Positions 16,402 through 24,726 of a stretch of 64,000 nt of DNA are shown here, piece after piece; the stretch's first letter is position 1, and the number at the start of each line of letters is the position of its first letter. A program made the position numbers and the translations under genes. Where the stretch lies: NCBI RefSeq assembly GCF_008297955.1, contig NZ_VTPY01000003.1:558001-622000 (forward strand), in the 5' to 3' direction. Source of the stretch: Billgrantia pellis (GTDB taxonomy: Bacteria; Pseudomonadota; Gammaproteobacteria; Pseudomonadales; Halomonadaceae). Below the pieces are notes generated by a model. The model saw only the letters and a program-made list of their open reading frames with translations. It was not told the origin of the DNA and did not search any database.

Positions 16402-17347
16402 CAAGCACCCAAGGGATCGACATTGGCGTAGGATTGGCGGCGGTGCCGAGCGGGCTATTGTCCAGCATGACAAGCGAACCCCGCTCAACCGCGGGCAATC
16501 GGGAAGTCAGCGGATGGGCGGACAATCGATCGATCAGGGGCTGCCCGCCATAGATGACGAGGATGTCCACATCCATCAGTTCGTCGATGCGTTCGGAACT
16601 GATCTCGCCGGCGAATTTGCCTTCGGTCGAGATTTCCTTCACGAAACGGGGCGACGCCAGCCCGAGATCGTGAAAGAACCGTACCCTCGCGTCATTGTCG
16701 GTATAGAACGAGATACGACTGAGGTTCGTGGGGTCAAGGTGGGTGACGAACATCGCCGTTTTGCCCGCTAGTTCAGGGTGGCTGGCGGCGGTGCTGGCTA
16801 TCTGTGCCTCGATCCGAGCGATAAGTGCCTCGCCTTCCTCGGCCATTCCCAGGCCCATGCTGTCGAGCCGGATCATCTCACGCCAGCTAGTCGCCCAAGG
16901 AGCTTCGGGATAGGCGACGACGGGGGCGATCTTGCTCAGCGTGTCGTAATCGGAGCGGCTGAGTCCGGAATAGGCCGCAAGAATGACGTCCGGCGCGCTG
17001 GCCGCCACTGCCTCGAAGTCGATTCCATCCCCTTCGTCGAACAGAATGGGCGACTCCGCGCCGAGCGCCTCGAGTCGCGCCTCGACCCAAGGGAGCAGGC
17101 CATCGCCGTCTTCATCACCGAAATTTGCGGCGGCAAAGCCCACGGGTACGATGCCGAGCGCAAGCGGCACCTCGTGGTTCGCCCAAGCAATGGTGGCCAC
17201 CCGCTCGGGTTCTTCCGGGATGACGGTGGTACCCAGAGCATGCTCGATCTCAAGGGGATACTGCTGCGCACTCGCCAGGCCAACGCTGGTCGACGCCAGT
17301 AGCGCGACGCAGAGTGTCTTGCCGCCATCAAGCCAACGCCATCTCAT
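16355..17347 (-). CDS. Periplasmic ferric-siderophore binding protein (FecB/FhuD-like)
   Basis: A 330-residue binding protein with a signal peptide (KTLCVALLASTSVGLASA, then QQYPLEIEHA) and the type III binding-protein fold: EHALGTTVIPEEPERVATIA at the mature start, the hinge DFEAVAASAPDVILAAYSGL, and ERGSLVMLDNSPLG near the end. It captures the siderophore in the periplasm and hands it to the FecCD channel. The chosen start at 17347 has AGGAG 8 bp upstream and gives a proper signal peptide. It follows the TonB receptor gene after 106 bp and overlaps the first permease gene. Confidence 0.9.
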   Translation of the reverse strand: MRWRWLDGGKTLCVALLASTSVGLASAQQYPLEIEHALGTTVIPEEPERVATIAWANHEVPLALGIVPVGFAAANFGDEDGDGLLPWVEARLEALGAESPILFDEGDGIDFEAVAASAPDVILAAYSGLSRSDYDTLSKIAPVVAYPEAPWATSWREMIRLDSMGLGMAEEGEALIARIEAQIASTAASHPELAGKTAMFVTHLDPTNLSRISFYTDNDARVRFFHDLGLASPRFVKEISTEGKFAGEISSERIDELMDVDILVIYGGQPLIDRLSAHPLTSRLPAVERGSLVMLDNSPLGTAANPTPMSIPWVLDDYADLLSSAARKSE

Positions 17348-17453
17348 GCTTTGCTCTCCTGCTGCGTGATCGGTCCCCACCGGATTCAGCCAGACGGGGG
17401 TCGTTGCTCAATAAGCGCCGTCGTCGCTTTGATAGTCGCGGGATGCACCCAGG

Positions 17454-19655
17454 TTAGAAGGAGTAGGTCAGCGTCGTGGTTACGCTGGCCGGCTCGCCGT
17501 AAACGCCGTAGCCATTGATGTGGCTGTAATATTTCTCGTCGAACAGGTTCTTGACGTTGACCTGAAGTGACAGCTCCGGCGTGAACTGATAGCGACCAAA
17601 AAGATTGGCCAGGGTGTAGCTACCTTGCTCGAACTCGGTGGGAATTCCGGCCGGGGTGGTAAGGTGGCTGGCCAAGATGCTGCTCTGCCAGTTAACGCCA
17701 CCGCCCACGGTCAGCTCGCGCAGTTGGGGCACGTTGTAGCTGGCGAAGAGGTTGAACAACGAGCGCGGCTGATCGGTATTGAAAGCCCCCTCATTGGCCT
17801 TTGCAGTGAAGTGGGAGTAACCGACGGTCATGTTGAGCTCATCGGTGACCGCGCCGCTCAGCTCGATCTCGAAGCCTTCGCTGACCACGCCATTGGCGGC
17901 AGAGTAGAATGTCTCGGTTTGCCCAGGGATGAGCGGATCCGCCTGAGCGACGTTGTCCTGCTCAATCCGGAACACGGAGAAGGAGCCATTCAGCAATCCA
18001 TCGAACCATGCCGCCTTGATACCCGTCTCGTAGTTCCTGCCCACGACGGGGTCCAGGTAGCGACCACTGCTATCGCGGTAGTTCTGTGGCTCGAAGATTT
18101 CGGTGTAGCTGGCAAACGCCGAGTAAGTGTCGTTGAAGTCGTAGACCAGGCCTCCGTAAGGCGTGACTTCGCTCTTGCTCTGGCGATCCAGGCTGCGGAA
18201 CAGCGTCATCCCATCCCACTCGGTGTAGCGTGCGCCAACAATCAGCGTTAGCGGATCAGCCAGCGAGAACCGCGACGCTGTATAGACGGCTTTTTGGCGC
18301 GTGCTGGACGCTTCGGATGGGGAAAATTCCAGCCAACCTTCATTGGGCGCCGAGCCGTCCCAGTTGTTGAAATCATCGACGCTGAAGCCATTAATGAAAG
18401 TATTCTCGTAGTTGTTCTCCTGGTCGCTGTAGCTACTCCCCACGACCAGTTCGTGCTCGCGCCCGAACAGCGCGTATGGGCCAGAGGCGAGCACATCGAT
18501 GGCATCGACCGTGCGCTCGCCGCGGTTCCAGCCGGTATAGAAGAAGACGCCGCTTCCTGTGACCGGGTCCGGCAGCCCCCCTTCTACATAGGGGTAGGCG
18601 AGCTTGCCATCCATATTGGTCTCTTCGTGGGTCGCTGCCACGTGCAGTCGCCAATCGTTATCGAAGCGATGCTCCAGGTTGGCGAAGACCTTCTCGGACT
18701 CGAAGTCGTAGTAGGACCAGTCTGGCGCCACGCTAAAGGAGCGTGAGTAGTTCGTCGGCGTGCCATCGCTGAACCACAGCGGTAAGCCGCCCCACGTCGG
18801 CGAAGAGGTGTGGCTATCTTGGTAGTCGAAGCCTATCGACAGTGTTGTGGACTCCGTCACGTCGGCGTCGATGATGCCGTACCCGAACGTGCGGCGCTTG
18901 TCCTGGCGATCGAGGTGGGCGCCGCCCTCCTCGTAACCGCCGATGAAGCGGGCTCGCACATCGCCCGAGGACGTGAGGGGTGTGGTCAAGTCGACGGTGC
19001 TGCCGCGCTTTTCCCAACTGCCTAGGGTGCCAGAAACGGAACCGGTGAATTCGCGGCTGTCGGCGTGTTTGCGTACGAAGTTGACCGAAGCCCCCGGGTT
19101 TCCCGAGCCGCTTACCAGCCCATTGGCACCACGAATGACTTCAACGCGATCGTAAATGGCCGTATTGAGTCGGCCCTCACCGAAGTACCAGCGGCCATCG
19201 GTATTGAGCGTGGGGATGCCGTCGTACTGGTAGCTGTTGATGCGGAAGCCACGTGATGAGAAGGCAATGCGGTCGCTGTCCAGATGGCGCGCCGAAATGC
19301 CGGTGGCATTGCTCAGCACCGCTTCAATGGAGTCCAGGTTCTGATCTTGTATGCGTTGCTCCGTGACAATGCTAATTGCCTGCGGCAGTTCTTTCTGGCT
19401 AAGCGTCAAGCCAGTGCCGGCACTGGTACTGCGGCGGGTATAGCCCACGTTCTCGTAAAGATTCTCGCCGGTGACGGTCACTGTCTCCAGCGATGTCGCG
19501 TCGTAGGAAGACTGTGCCAGTGCGCCGCTCGAGGTGAGTAGCGTTACCGGGATGAGCGCGGTGAGCGAGATTTGGCTGATGTACCAGGCTTTTGTCGTAT
19601 GACTGGCCTCCCGCGGCAGAATCATGCTCCGGCCATGACACAGTGACAGTTTCAT
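17454..19655 (-). CDS. TonB-dependent siderophore receptor (FhuE/FpvA-like)
   Basis: A 733-residue outer-membrane receptor. A long signal segment ends at LLTSSGALAQ, followed by a plug domain with ETVTVTGENLY, PQAISIVTEQRIQDQNLDSI (typical of the siderophore-receptor subclass) and RVEVIRGANGLVSGSGNPGA near residues 160-180. The barrel follows and closes with a terminal aromatic (TTTLTYSF), as required for BAM insertion. No N-terminal signalling domain is present, so it is not an FpvA-type transducer by itself. The start at 19655 is chosen for the signal peptide; the longer frame to 19778 would run through the Fur-box promoter. First gene of the transport operon. Confidence 0.93.
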   Translation of the reverse strand: MKLSLCHGRSMILPREASHTTKAWYISQISLTALIPVTLLTSSGALAQSSYDATSLETVTVTGENLYENVGYTRRSTSAGTGLTLSQKELPQAISIVTEQRIQDQNLDSIEAVLSNATGISARHLDSDRIAFSSRGFRINSYQYDGIPTLNTDGRWYFGEGRLNTAIYDRVEVIRGANGLVSGSGNPGASVNFVRKHADSREFTGSVSGTLGSWEKRGSTVDLTTPLTSSGDVRARFIGGYEEGGAHLDRQDKRRTFGYGIIDADVTESTTLSIGFDYQDSHTSSPTWGGLPLWFSDGTPTNYSRSFSVAPDWSYYDFESEKVFANLEHRFDNDWRLHVAATHEETNMDGKLAYPYVEGGLPDPVTGSGVFFYTGWNRGERTVDAIDVLASGPYALFGREHELVVGSSYSDQENNYENTFINGFSVDDFNNWDGSAPNEGWLEFSPSEASSTRQKAVYTASRFSLADPLTLIVGARYTEWDGMTLFRSLDRQSKSEVTPYGGLVYDFNDTYSAFASYTEIFEPQNYRDSSGRYLDPVVGRNYETGIKAAWFDGLLNGSFSVFRIEQDNVAQADPLIPGQTETFYSAANGVVSEGFEIELSGAVTDELNMTVGYSHFTAKANEGAFNTDQPRSLFNLFASYNVPQLRELTVGGGVNWQSSILASHLTTPAGIPTEFEQGSYTLANLFGRYQFTPELSLQVNVKNLFDEKYYSHINGYGVYGEPASVTTTLTYSF

Positions 19656-19748
19656 TGGGATCCCCTGGGCCGCGCCTCTTGGGCGCTTGTTCTGATAGGC
19701 AACACGTAAGAAAGAGTAATCATCTGCAAATGCAATCCTGATGTCAAT

Positions 19749-19767
19749 AATTTCGATAATCATTCTC
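19749..19767 (-). promoter_or_regulatory. Fur-box-like site upstream of the TonB receptor gene
   Basis: On the minus strand GAGAATGATTATCGAAATT matches about 13-14 of 19 Fur consensus positions, with the core AATGATTAT intact. It lies about 95 bp before the receptor start and would place the receptor-transporter operon under iron repression. Confidence 0.7.
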
Positions 19768-19884
19768 AACCAAGACACCTCGATTGCCCAGGTCGCCCGA
19801 TCAGCAACTCCGTTACACCCAAGTCACTGCCCGGCACTTGGCCGGGCTATGGAATGGTGATAAAGATACCTTAGGCCTGAACGT

Positions 19885-20571
19885 TCAACCCCGGCGTTCG
19901 GTGACTTCCAGCACATGGCTCACAGCCTGCGCTCTGCCATCCCACACATAGCGGAGATGCGGGCCCTGAATGGGAATACTCAGCGCCGGCGGGCGCAGCA
20001 CCGCCGCACATTCATGCCCTAGCTGCCTGACGCTGTGGTAGAGAATGCCCCAGGCTCCCTCCGCCCTGAGACGCGAAGCGAACTTCTGCCCGCGGGGATA
20101 GGTGGCCGGGTCCGGGTCGTGCAGCTCGGGGTAACCCACGCGCACGTCATGCAGCGGCTGGGTAATGGTGTTGATATAGGTCCGCATGGTGACTTCGACG
20201 CTGGCCTCGCGGGTCGCCGCCAGGAACCCGGCCATGTGAAAGCGGGTTTCTGCGATGGCCGCATCCAGCGTGTTGGCGCAGTAGTAGACCCCGTAGCTGC
20301 CGTCGGTGAAACGCGATGACCGGCCGATATGGGTAAACGCCGCCATGATGGGAGAGGAGCCGGGCCCCGCGACACGATCATGCGGTGGCACACGGTTCAA
20401 CTGACCGGCCTCTTCGAGCAACCTGTCGTTGGTCATCGCCTCGATGGCGAAGGCCAGCTCCAAATCCTCGGCATCCAGTGTGTCCTCGAACACGGCGATG
20501 GGCGGGTAGGCGCTATTGACGATACGAAAGGCGTTGCGCCACTCGGGCAGGCAGGTCGCCGGCACGCTCAC
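19885..20571 (-). CDS. RES-domain toxin of a RES-Xre toxin-antitoxin pair
   Basis: A 228-residue RES-domain protein. Seen motifs: WRNAFRIVNSAYPPIAVFED at the start, GPGSSPIMAAFTHIGRSSRF then TDGSYGVYYCANTLDAAIAE with the family Arg and Glu, and GILYHSVRQLGHECAAVLRP with the Ser. RES toxins degrade NAD+ and arrest growth until bound by the Xre-type antitoxin. Start: a GTG at 20571 overlaps the antitoxin stop (GTGA); the frame upstream of it has no RES-like residues. The same GTGA overlap occurs in the second, broken pair at the right end of the window, which supports this start. Confidence 0.92.
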   Translation of the reverse strand: MSVPATCLPEWRNAFRIVNSAYPPIAVFEDTLDAEDLELAFAIEAMTNDRLLEEAGQLNRVPPHDRVAGPGSSPIMAAFTHIGRSSRFTDGSYGVYYCANTLDAAIAETRFHMAGFLAATREASVEVTMRTYINTITQPLHDVRVGYPELHDPDPATYPRGQKFASRLRAEGAWGILYHSVRQLGHECAAVLRPPALSIPIQGPHLRYVWDGRAQAVSHVLEVTERRG

Positions 20572-20969
20572 CCCCGCACGCCATCCAAATAGCGCCGGGT
20601 ATCCGCCAGGTCCACGACGCGCCCATGCAGCATGTAGTCGAGGGCCGACTGCCCGTTGAACGGCGGCGCGGCATTCGCCTTGTGCACCCATTCGTAGGCC
20701 TTGTCGGGGCTACTGCTGAACAGGATGCGCAGCGCCTTGTGGATGCCCATGAGATAGGAGATGCGCTCCAGGGTGTCGTGAGGCAGGCGCACCGGCGGCA
20801 GCTTCTTGTACTTGTGGTAGGTGGTGTTGCCGATGCCGCCCAGCAGGACGCGCTGCTGGGCCGGGGTGCAGCCCCACAGCGCCATGACGTTGAAGAAGAA
20901 CTTCAGCGCCACGCGACCGGCCTCGGGGCTGGCCGTATCGGGACGTTCGAGAAGCGGTTCGGCGTTCAT
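20568..20969 (-). CDS. Xre/ParS (DUF2384) antitoxin of the RES-Xre pair
   Basis: A 133-residue antitoxin. The N-terminal Xre-like helix-turn-helix covers about residues 25-65 (LWGCTPAQQRVLLGGIGNTT then YHKYKKLP) and the toxin-binding DUF2384 domain about 70-130 (ERISYLMGIHKALRILFSSS; APPFNGQSALDYMLHG; DLADTRRYLDG). It neutralises the RES toxin encoded directly after it with a 4-bp overlap and should repress its own promoter, which carries an inverted repeat at 20991-21004. Start taken at 20969; a longer frame to 21038 would cross that promoter. Confidence 0.92.
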   Translation of the reverse strand: MNAEPLLERPDTASPEAGRVALKFFFNVMALWGCTPAQQRVLLGGIGNTTYHKYKKLPPVRLPHDTLERISYLMGIHKALRILFSSSPDKAYEWVHKANAAPPFNGQSALDYMLHGRVVDLADTRRYLDGVRG

Positions 20970-20990
20970 GGCATGGCACCTAAAATGAGT

Positions 20991-21004
20991 ATTCGCATAC
21001 GAAT
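20991..21004 (-). promoter_or_regulatory. Operator palindrome and promoter of the RES-Xre operon
   Basis: ATTCGTATGCGAAT (minus strand) has perfect 5-bp arms around a 4-bp centre. It starts at the last bases of a TATAAT hexamer (minus strand, 21002-21007), and a weak -35-like TTCGCA lies 18 bp further upstream. A repressor bound here would block transcription start, the expected autoregulation by the antitoxin. A related half-site CATGCGAA occurs at 21023-21030. Confidence 0.6.
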
Positions 21005-21111
21005 TATAGGCCAGCCTATATCCACATGCGAACTCCACCTTGTCGACGCGTTTATCCGCTTCCCGATTTACGGCACCATGAGGCTTGCCTCATCCCGAGC
21101 AAGGACCCGCC

Positions 21112-24100
21112 ATGCCGTTCGCCGCCCCCCAGGAGAATGCCCTCACCCCCGGCTTCATGGTCGTTCACGGCAACCGCCTGGAGGACCTGCGCGGCGTGGC
21201 GGTGGAGTGGATGAAGCGCCACCCGCTCGCGCCGCTCGAGAACGAGACGATCCTGGTGCAGAGCAACGGCATTGGCCAGTGGATGAAGCTGGCGCTGGCC
21301 GCCGACGAGGCCGACGGCGGCAGCGGTATCGCCGCCGCGCTGGACGTGACCCTGCCGGCGCGCTTCCTGTGGCAGGCCTACCGTGCCGTGCTCAACCACG
21401 TGGAGAACGACCCCAACGCCGTACCGGCCACCTCGCCCTTCGACAAGTCGCGCCTGCTGTGGCGGCTGTTGCGCCTGCTGCCGGAGCTGATGCCGCGCGA
21501 CGAATTCGCCCCGCTGCGCCGCTTCCTCGAAGGCGACAGCGACCTGCGCAAGCACCACCAGCTCGCCGAACGCTTGGCCGACCTGTTCGACCAGTACCAG
21601 GTCTACCGCGCCGACTGGCTCGAGGCCTGGGCCCGCGGCGAGGACGTGCAGATCTCCGCCCGTGGCGAAGCCCGCCCCATCGATGACTCCCAGCGCTGGC
21701 AGCCCGCCCTGTGGCGGGCGCTGATCGAGGATGTGGGCGACGACGGCGTGGCCTCCAGCCGCGCCATGGTGCATCGGCGCTTTCTCGCCTCGGCGCGCGA
21801 GCTTCACGGCAGCGAATGCCCCCCCGGTCTGCCACGGCGGGTCATGGTGTTCGGCATCTCGTCGTTGCCGCAGCAGGCGCTGGAAGCGCTGGCCGCTATC
21901 GCCCGCTGCTGTCAGGTGGTGCTGTGCGTGCACAATCCCTGCCAGCATTACTGGGCCGACATCATCGAGCACAAGGACCTGCTCCGCGCCCAGCGCTACC
22001 GCCAGCGGCGCAAGGAAGGCATGCCCACCCGGCTCGACGTGCTCGGTGACGGCGAGGGCGAGGAGAGCCTTCACCTGCACGCACAGCCGCTGCTGGCCGC
22101 CTGGGGCAAGCAGGGCCGCGACTATCTGCGCCTGCTCGACGAACACGACGACGCCCAGCAATACGAGCGTCTGTTCGCCGCCGACTCGCTACGCATCGAT
22201 CTGTTCGAGCCCTTCGTGCGCGAGGGCGATGGCTGTCTATTGCAGCAGCTGCAGGACGACATCCGCGAGCTGCGCCCGCTGCACGAGACCCGCCAGAACT
22301 GGCCGGCACTGAACCCGGGCCGCGACGACTCCATCGTCTTCCACGCCGCCCATAGCCCCCAGCGCGAAGTGGAAATTCTTCATGACCAGTTGCTCGCCGC
22401 CTTCAGTGCCGACCCCAACCTCAGGCCCCGCGACGTGATCGTGATGGTGCCGGAGATCGACCGCTACGCACCGCACATCCAGGCCGTCTTTGGCCAACTC
22501 GAGCGAGACGACCCACGCTACATTCCCTTCACGCTCTCCGACCAGGGCAGCCGCCACCGCCTGCCATTGCTGATCGCGCTGGAGAAACTGCTGCGCCTGC
22601 CGGAGCTGCGCCTCTCGGTGAGCGACCTGCTCGACCTGCTCGACGTACCCGCCCTGCGCGCACGCTTCGGTATCCAGGAAGGCGATGTACCGACCCTGCG
22701 CCGTTGGATCGAAGGCGCCGGCATCCGCTGGGGGCTCGACGCCACCCAGCGCGGCAGCCTCGACCTGCCCGTCGGCATGGAGCAGAACACCTGGGCCTTC
22801 GGCCTGCGCCGGCTGCTGCTGGGCTACGCCGTGGGCGAGGCCGCCAGCGGCCCGTGGCAAGGCATCGAGCCCTTCGACGACATCGGCGGGCTGGAGGCGG
22901 CACTGGCCGGGCCATTGGCCGCATTGCTGGAAACCCTGGAAACGCAGTGGCGCAGCCTGCGCGAGCCCACCGACGTGAGCGGCTGGGTGCAGCGCCTGCG
23001 TACCTTACTTGAAGCGAGCTTTCTCGCCGACGCCCCCGAGGACAGCCTGTTACTGGCCCAACTCGAACAATCGCTGCAGGCCTGGCAGGAGAGCGCCGAG
23101 GAGGCCGGGCTGACCCGCGAGCTTCCGCTTTCCGTGGTGCGCGAGCACTGGCTGGCCCAGATCGACGAACCGAGCCTGTCGCAGCGCTTCCTGGCCGGTG
23201 CGGTGAACTTCGCCACGCTGATGCCGATGCGTGCCATCCCCTTCAAGCGGGTGTGCCTGCTGGGCATGAACGACGGCGACTACCCGCGCAGCCAGCCGCC
23301 GATGGATTTCGACCTGATGAACGGCGACTACCGCCCCGGCGACCGCTCGCGCCGCGAGGACGACCGCTACCTGTTCCTCGAAGCGCTGCTCTCCGCCCGC
23401 GAGCAGCTCTATGTAAGCTGGGTGGGCCGCAGCATCGTCGACAACACCGAAAAGCCCCCTTCGGTGTTGGTCGGTCAGCTGCGCGATCATCTCCAGGCCG
23501 GCTGGCGCACAAGTGACGACAGCGCACTGCTTGAAGCCCTCACTACCGAGCACCCACTGCAGCCGTTCAGCCGCACTTACTTCCCTACCGAGGCGCAGCA
23601 GGCCGAGCGAGACGTGGCCGCCCGGCGGCTGTTCACCTACGCCCACGAGTGGCGCGAGGTGCATGGAGAAGCGATGGCGGAAGCTGCGCTCCCCGACCTG
23701 GCGCCATACGCGCAGGACACACCGCTGACCATTACGCAGCTTGGAAATTTTTTAAGAGACCCGGCCCGCGCCTTCTTCACCACCCGCCTCAAAGTGTTTC
23801 TGGAACGCGAGGACATCGTCAGCCTCGACCACGAGCCCTTCGCCCTGGATGGCCTCGGCAACTGGCAGTTGCAAGACCTGCTGATTCGCGAGCAGCGCCG
23901 CGCCATGGACGAAGGCCAAGACCGCATGCCCGCCATGCTCGACGCCCTCGACCGCCTGCAGGGCCAAGGCGTGCTGGCCATGGGCGCCTTCGGCGAACGC
24001 ATGCGCGAACAGCTCACCGAACCGATGGAGGCGCTGTTCGAAGCCTACGAGGAAGCCCTGGAAACGTGGCCCCACGCCGTCGAAGAGCCCGAGCCGGTAC

Positions 24101-24678
24101 AGCTCAGCGTGCCTGGCGCCCCGCCTATTGAGGATTGGCTCGACGAACTGCGCGTGAGCGAATCGGGCGAGCGCTGCCGCCTGGTGCTCACCAGCAGCAG
24201 CCTGGTCAAGAAAGGCAAGTACCGCTGGTCGCACCTCCTGCGCCACTGGGTCGCGCACCTGGCCGGGCACCTGAACGACAAGCCCATGACCACCCTGCTG
24301 CTTTCCAAGGCCGGCCACGTCACCCTTCCGCCCCTCGACCCGGAAGTCGCCCGTGGGCACTTGCGCGAGATCGTCCGCACCTGGCAGGCCGGCATGCAGC
24401 TGCCGCTACCGCTGGCCTGCGACACCGCCTTCGTGTGGCTAAGCAAGTTGGGAACGCCTGACACGGAGCGCGACAGCGATGCCTGGCGCACCGCCGCCAG
24501 CACCTACAACGGCGACGACTTCAACGCCGGCGAAGCGGGCCGCAACGCCTACCTCGCCCACCGCTGGCCCAGCTTCACCGCACTCTATGAAGCGCGCCAG
24601 GACAAGCTCGGCTTCGCCGAACTCACCGAGCGGCTGCTCGCCCCGGTGCATCTGGCCGTGAAAGGAAATGGAAAATAA
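21112..24678 (+). CDS. recC: Exonuclease V (RecBCD) gamma subunit RecC
   Basis: A 1188-residue RecC, close to the length of the E. coli protein. It opens with FMVVHGNRLEDLRGVAVEWM and NETILVQSNGIGQWMKLALA, typical of RecC, and contains RVMVFGISSLPQQALEALAA near 245, RKEGMPTRLDVLGDGEGEES, and FKRVCLLGMNDGDYPRSQPP near 710, plus a nuclease-dead PD-(D/E)XK-like C-terminal part. RecC holds the DNA fork and reads Chi sites. Start at 21112 is preceded by AAGGAC; the frame continues to 21085. It is separated from recB and recD by a 5.2-kb redox and regulator insert, although these three genes are normally adjacent in this bacterial group. Confidence 0.95.
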   Translation: MPFAAPQENALTPGFMVVHGNRLEDLRGVAVEWMKRHPLAPLENETILVQSNGIGQWMKLALAADEADGGSGIAAALDVTLPARFLWQAYRAVLNHVENDPNAVPATSPFDKSRLLWRLLRLLPELMPRDEFAPLRRFLEGDSDLRKHHQLAERLADLFDQYQVYRADWLEAWARGEDVQISARGEARPIDDSQRWQPALWRALIEDVGDDGVASSRAMVHRRFLASARELHGSECPPGLPRRVMVFGISSLPQQALEALAAIARCCQVVLCVHNPCQHYWADIIEHKDLLRAQRYRQRRKEGMPTRLDVLGDGEGEESLHLHAQPLLAAWGKQGRDYLRLLDEHDDAQQYERLFAADSLRIDLFEPFVREGDGCLLQQLQDDIRELRPLHETRQNWPALNPGRDDSIVFHAAHSPQREVEILHDQLLAAFSADPNLRPRDVIVMVPEIDRYAPHIQAVFGQLERDDPRYIPFTLSDQGSRHRLPLLIALEKLLRLPELRLSVSDLLDLLDVPALRARFGIQEGDVPTLRRWIEGAGIRWGLDATQRGSLDLPVGMEQNTWAFGLRRLLLGYAVGEAASGPWQGIEPFDDIGGLEAALAGPLAALLETLETQWRSLREPTDVSGWVQRLRTLLEASFLADAPEDSLLLAQLEQSLQAWQESAEEAGLTRELPLSVVREHWLAQIDEPSLSQRFLAGAVNFATLMPMRAIPFKRVCLLGMNDGDYPRSQPPMDFDLMNGDYRPGDRSRREDDRYLFLEALLSAREQLYVSWVGRSIVDNTEKPPSVLVGQLRDHLQAGWRTSDDSALLEALTTEHPLQPFSRTYFPTEAQQAERDVAARRLFTYAHEWREVHGEAMAEAALPDLAPYAQDTPLTITQLGNFLRDPARAFFTTRLKVFLEREDIVSLDHEPFALDGLGNWQLQDLLIREQRRAMDEGQDRMPAMLDALDRLQGQGVLAMGAFGERMREQLTEPMEALFEAYEEALETWPHAVEEPEPVQLSVPGAPPIEDWLDELRVSESGERCRLVLTSSSLVKKGKYRWSHLLRHWVAHLAGHLNDKPMTTLLLSKAGHVTLPPLDPEVARGHLREIVRTWQAGMQLPLPLACDTAFVWLSKLGTPDTERDSDAWRTAASTYNGDDFNAGEAGRNAYLAHRWPSFTALYEARQDKLGFAELTERLLAPVHLAVKGNGK

Positions 24679-24726
24679 GCGATCTCACCCATCCTGCGTC
24701 AATCAACCTAAGCCGCTCACCGACTT

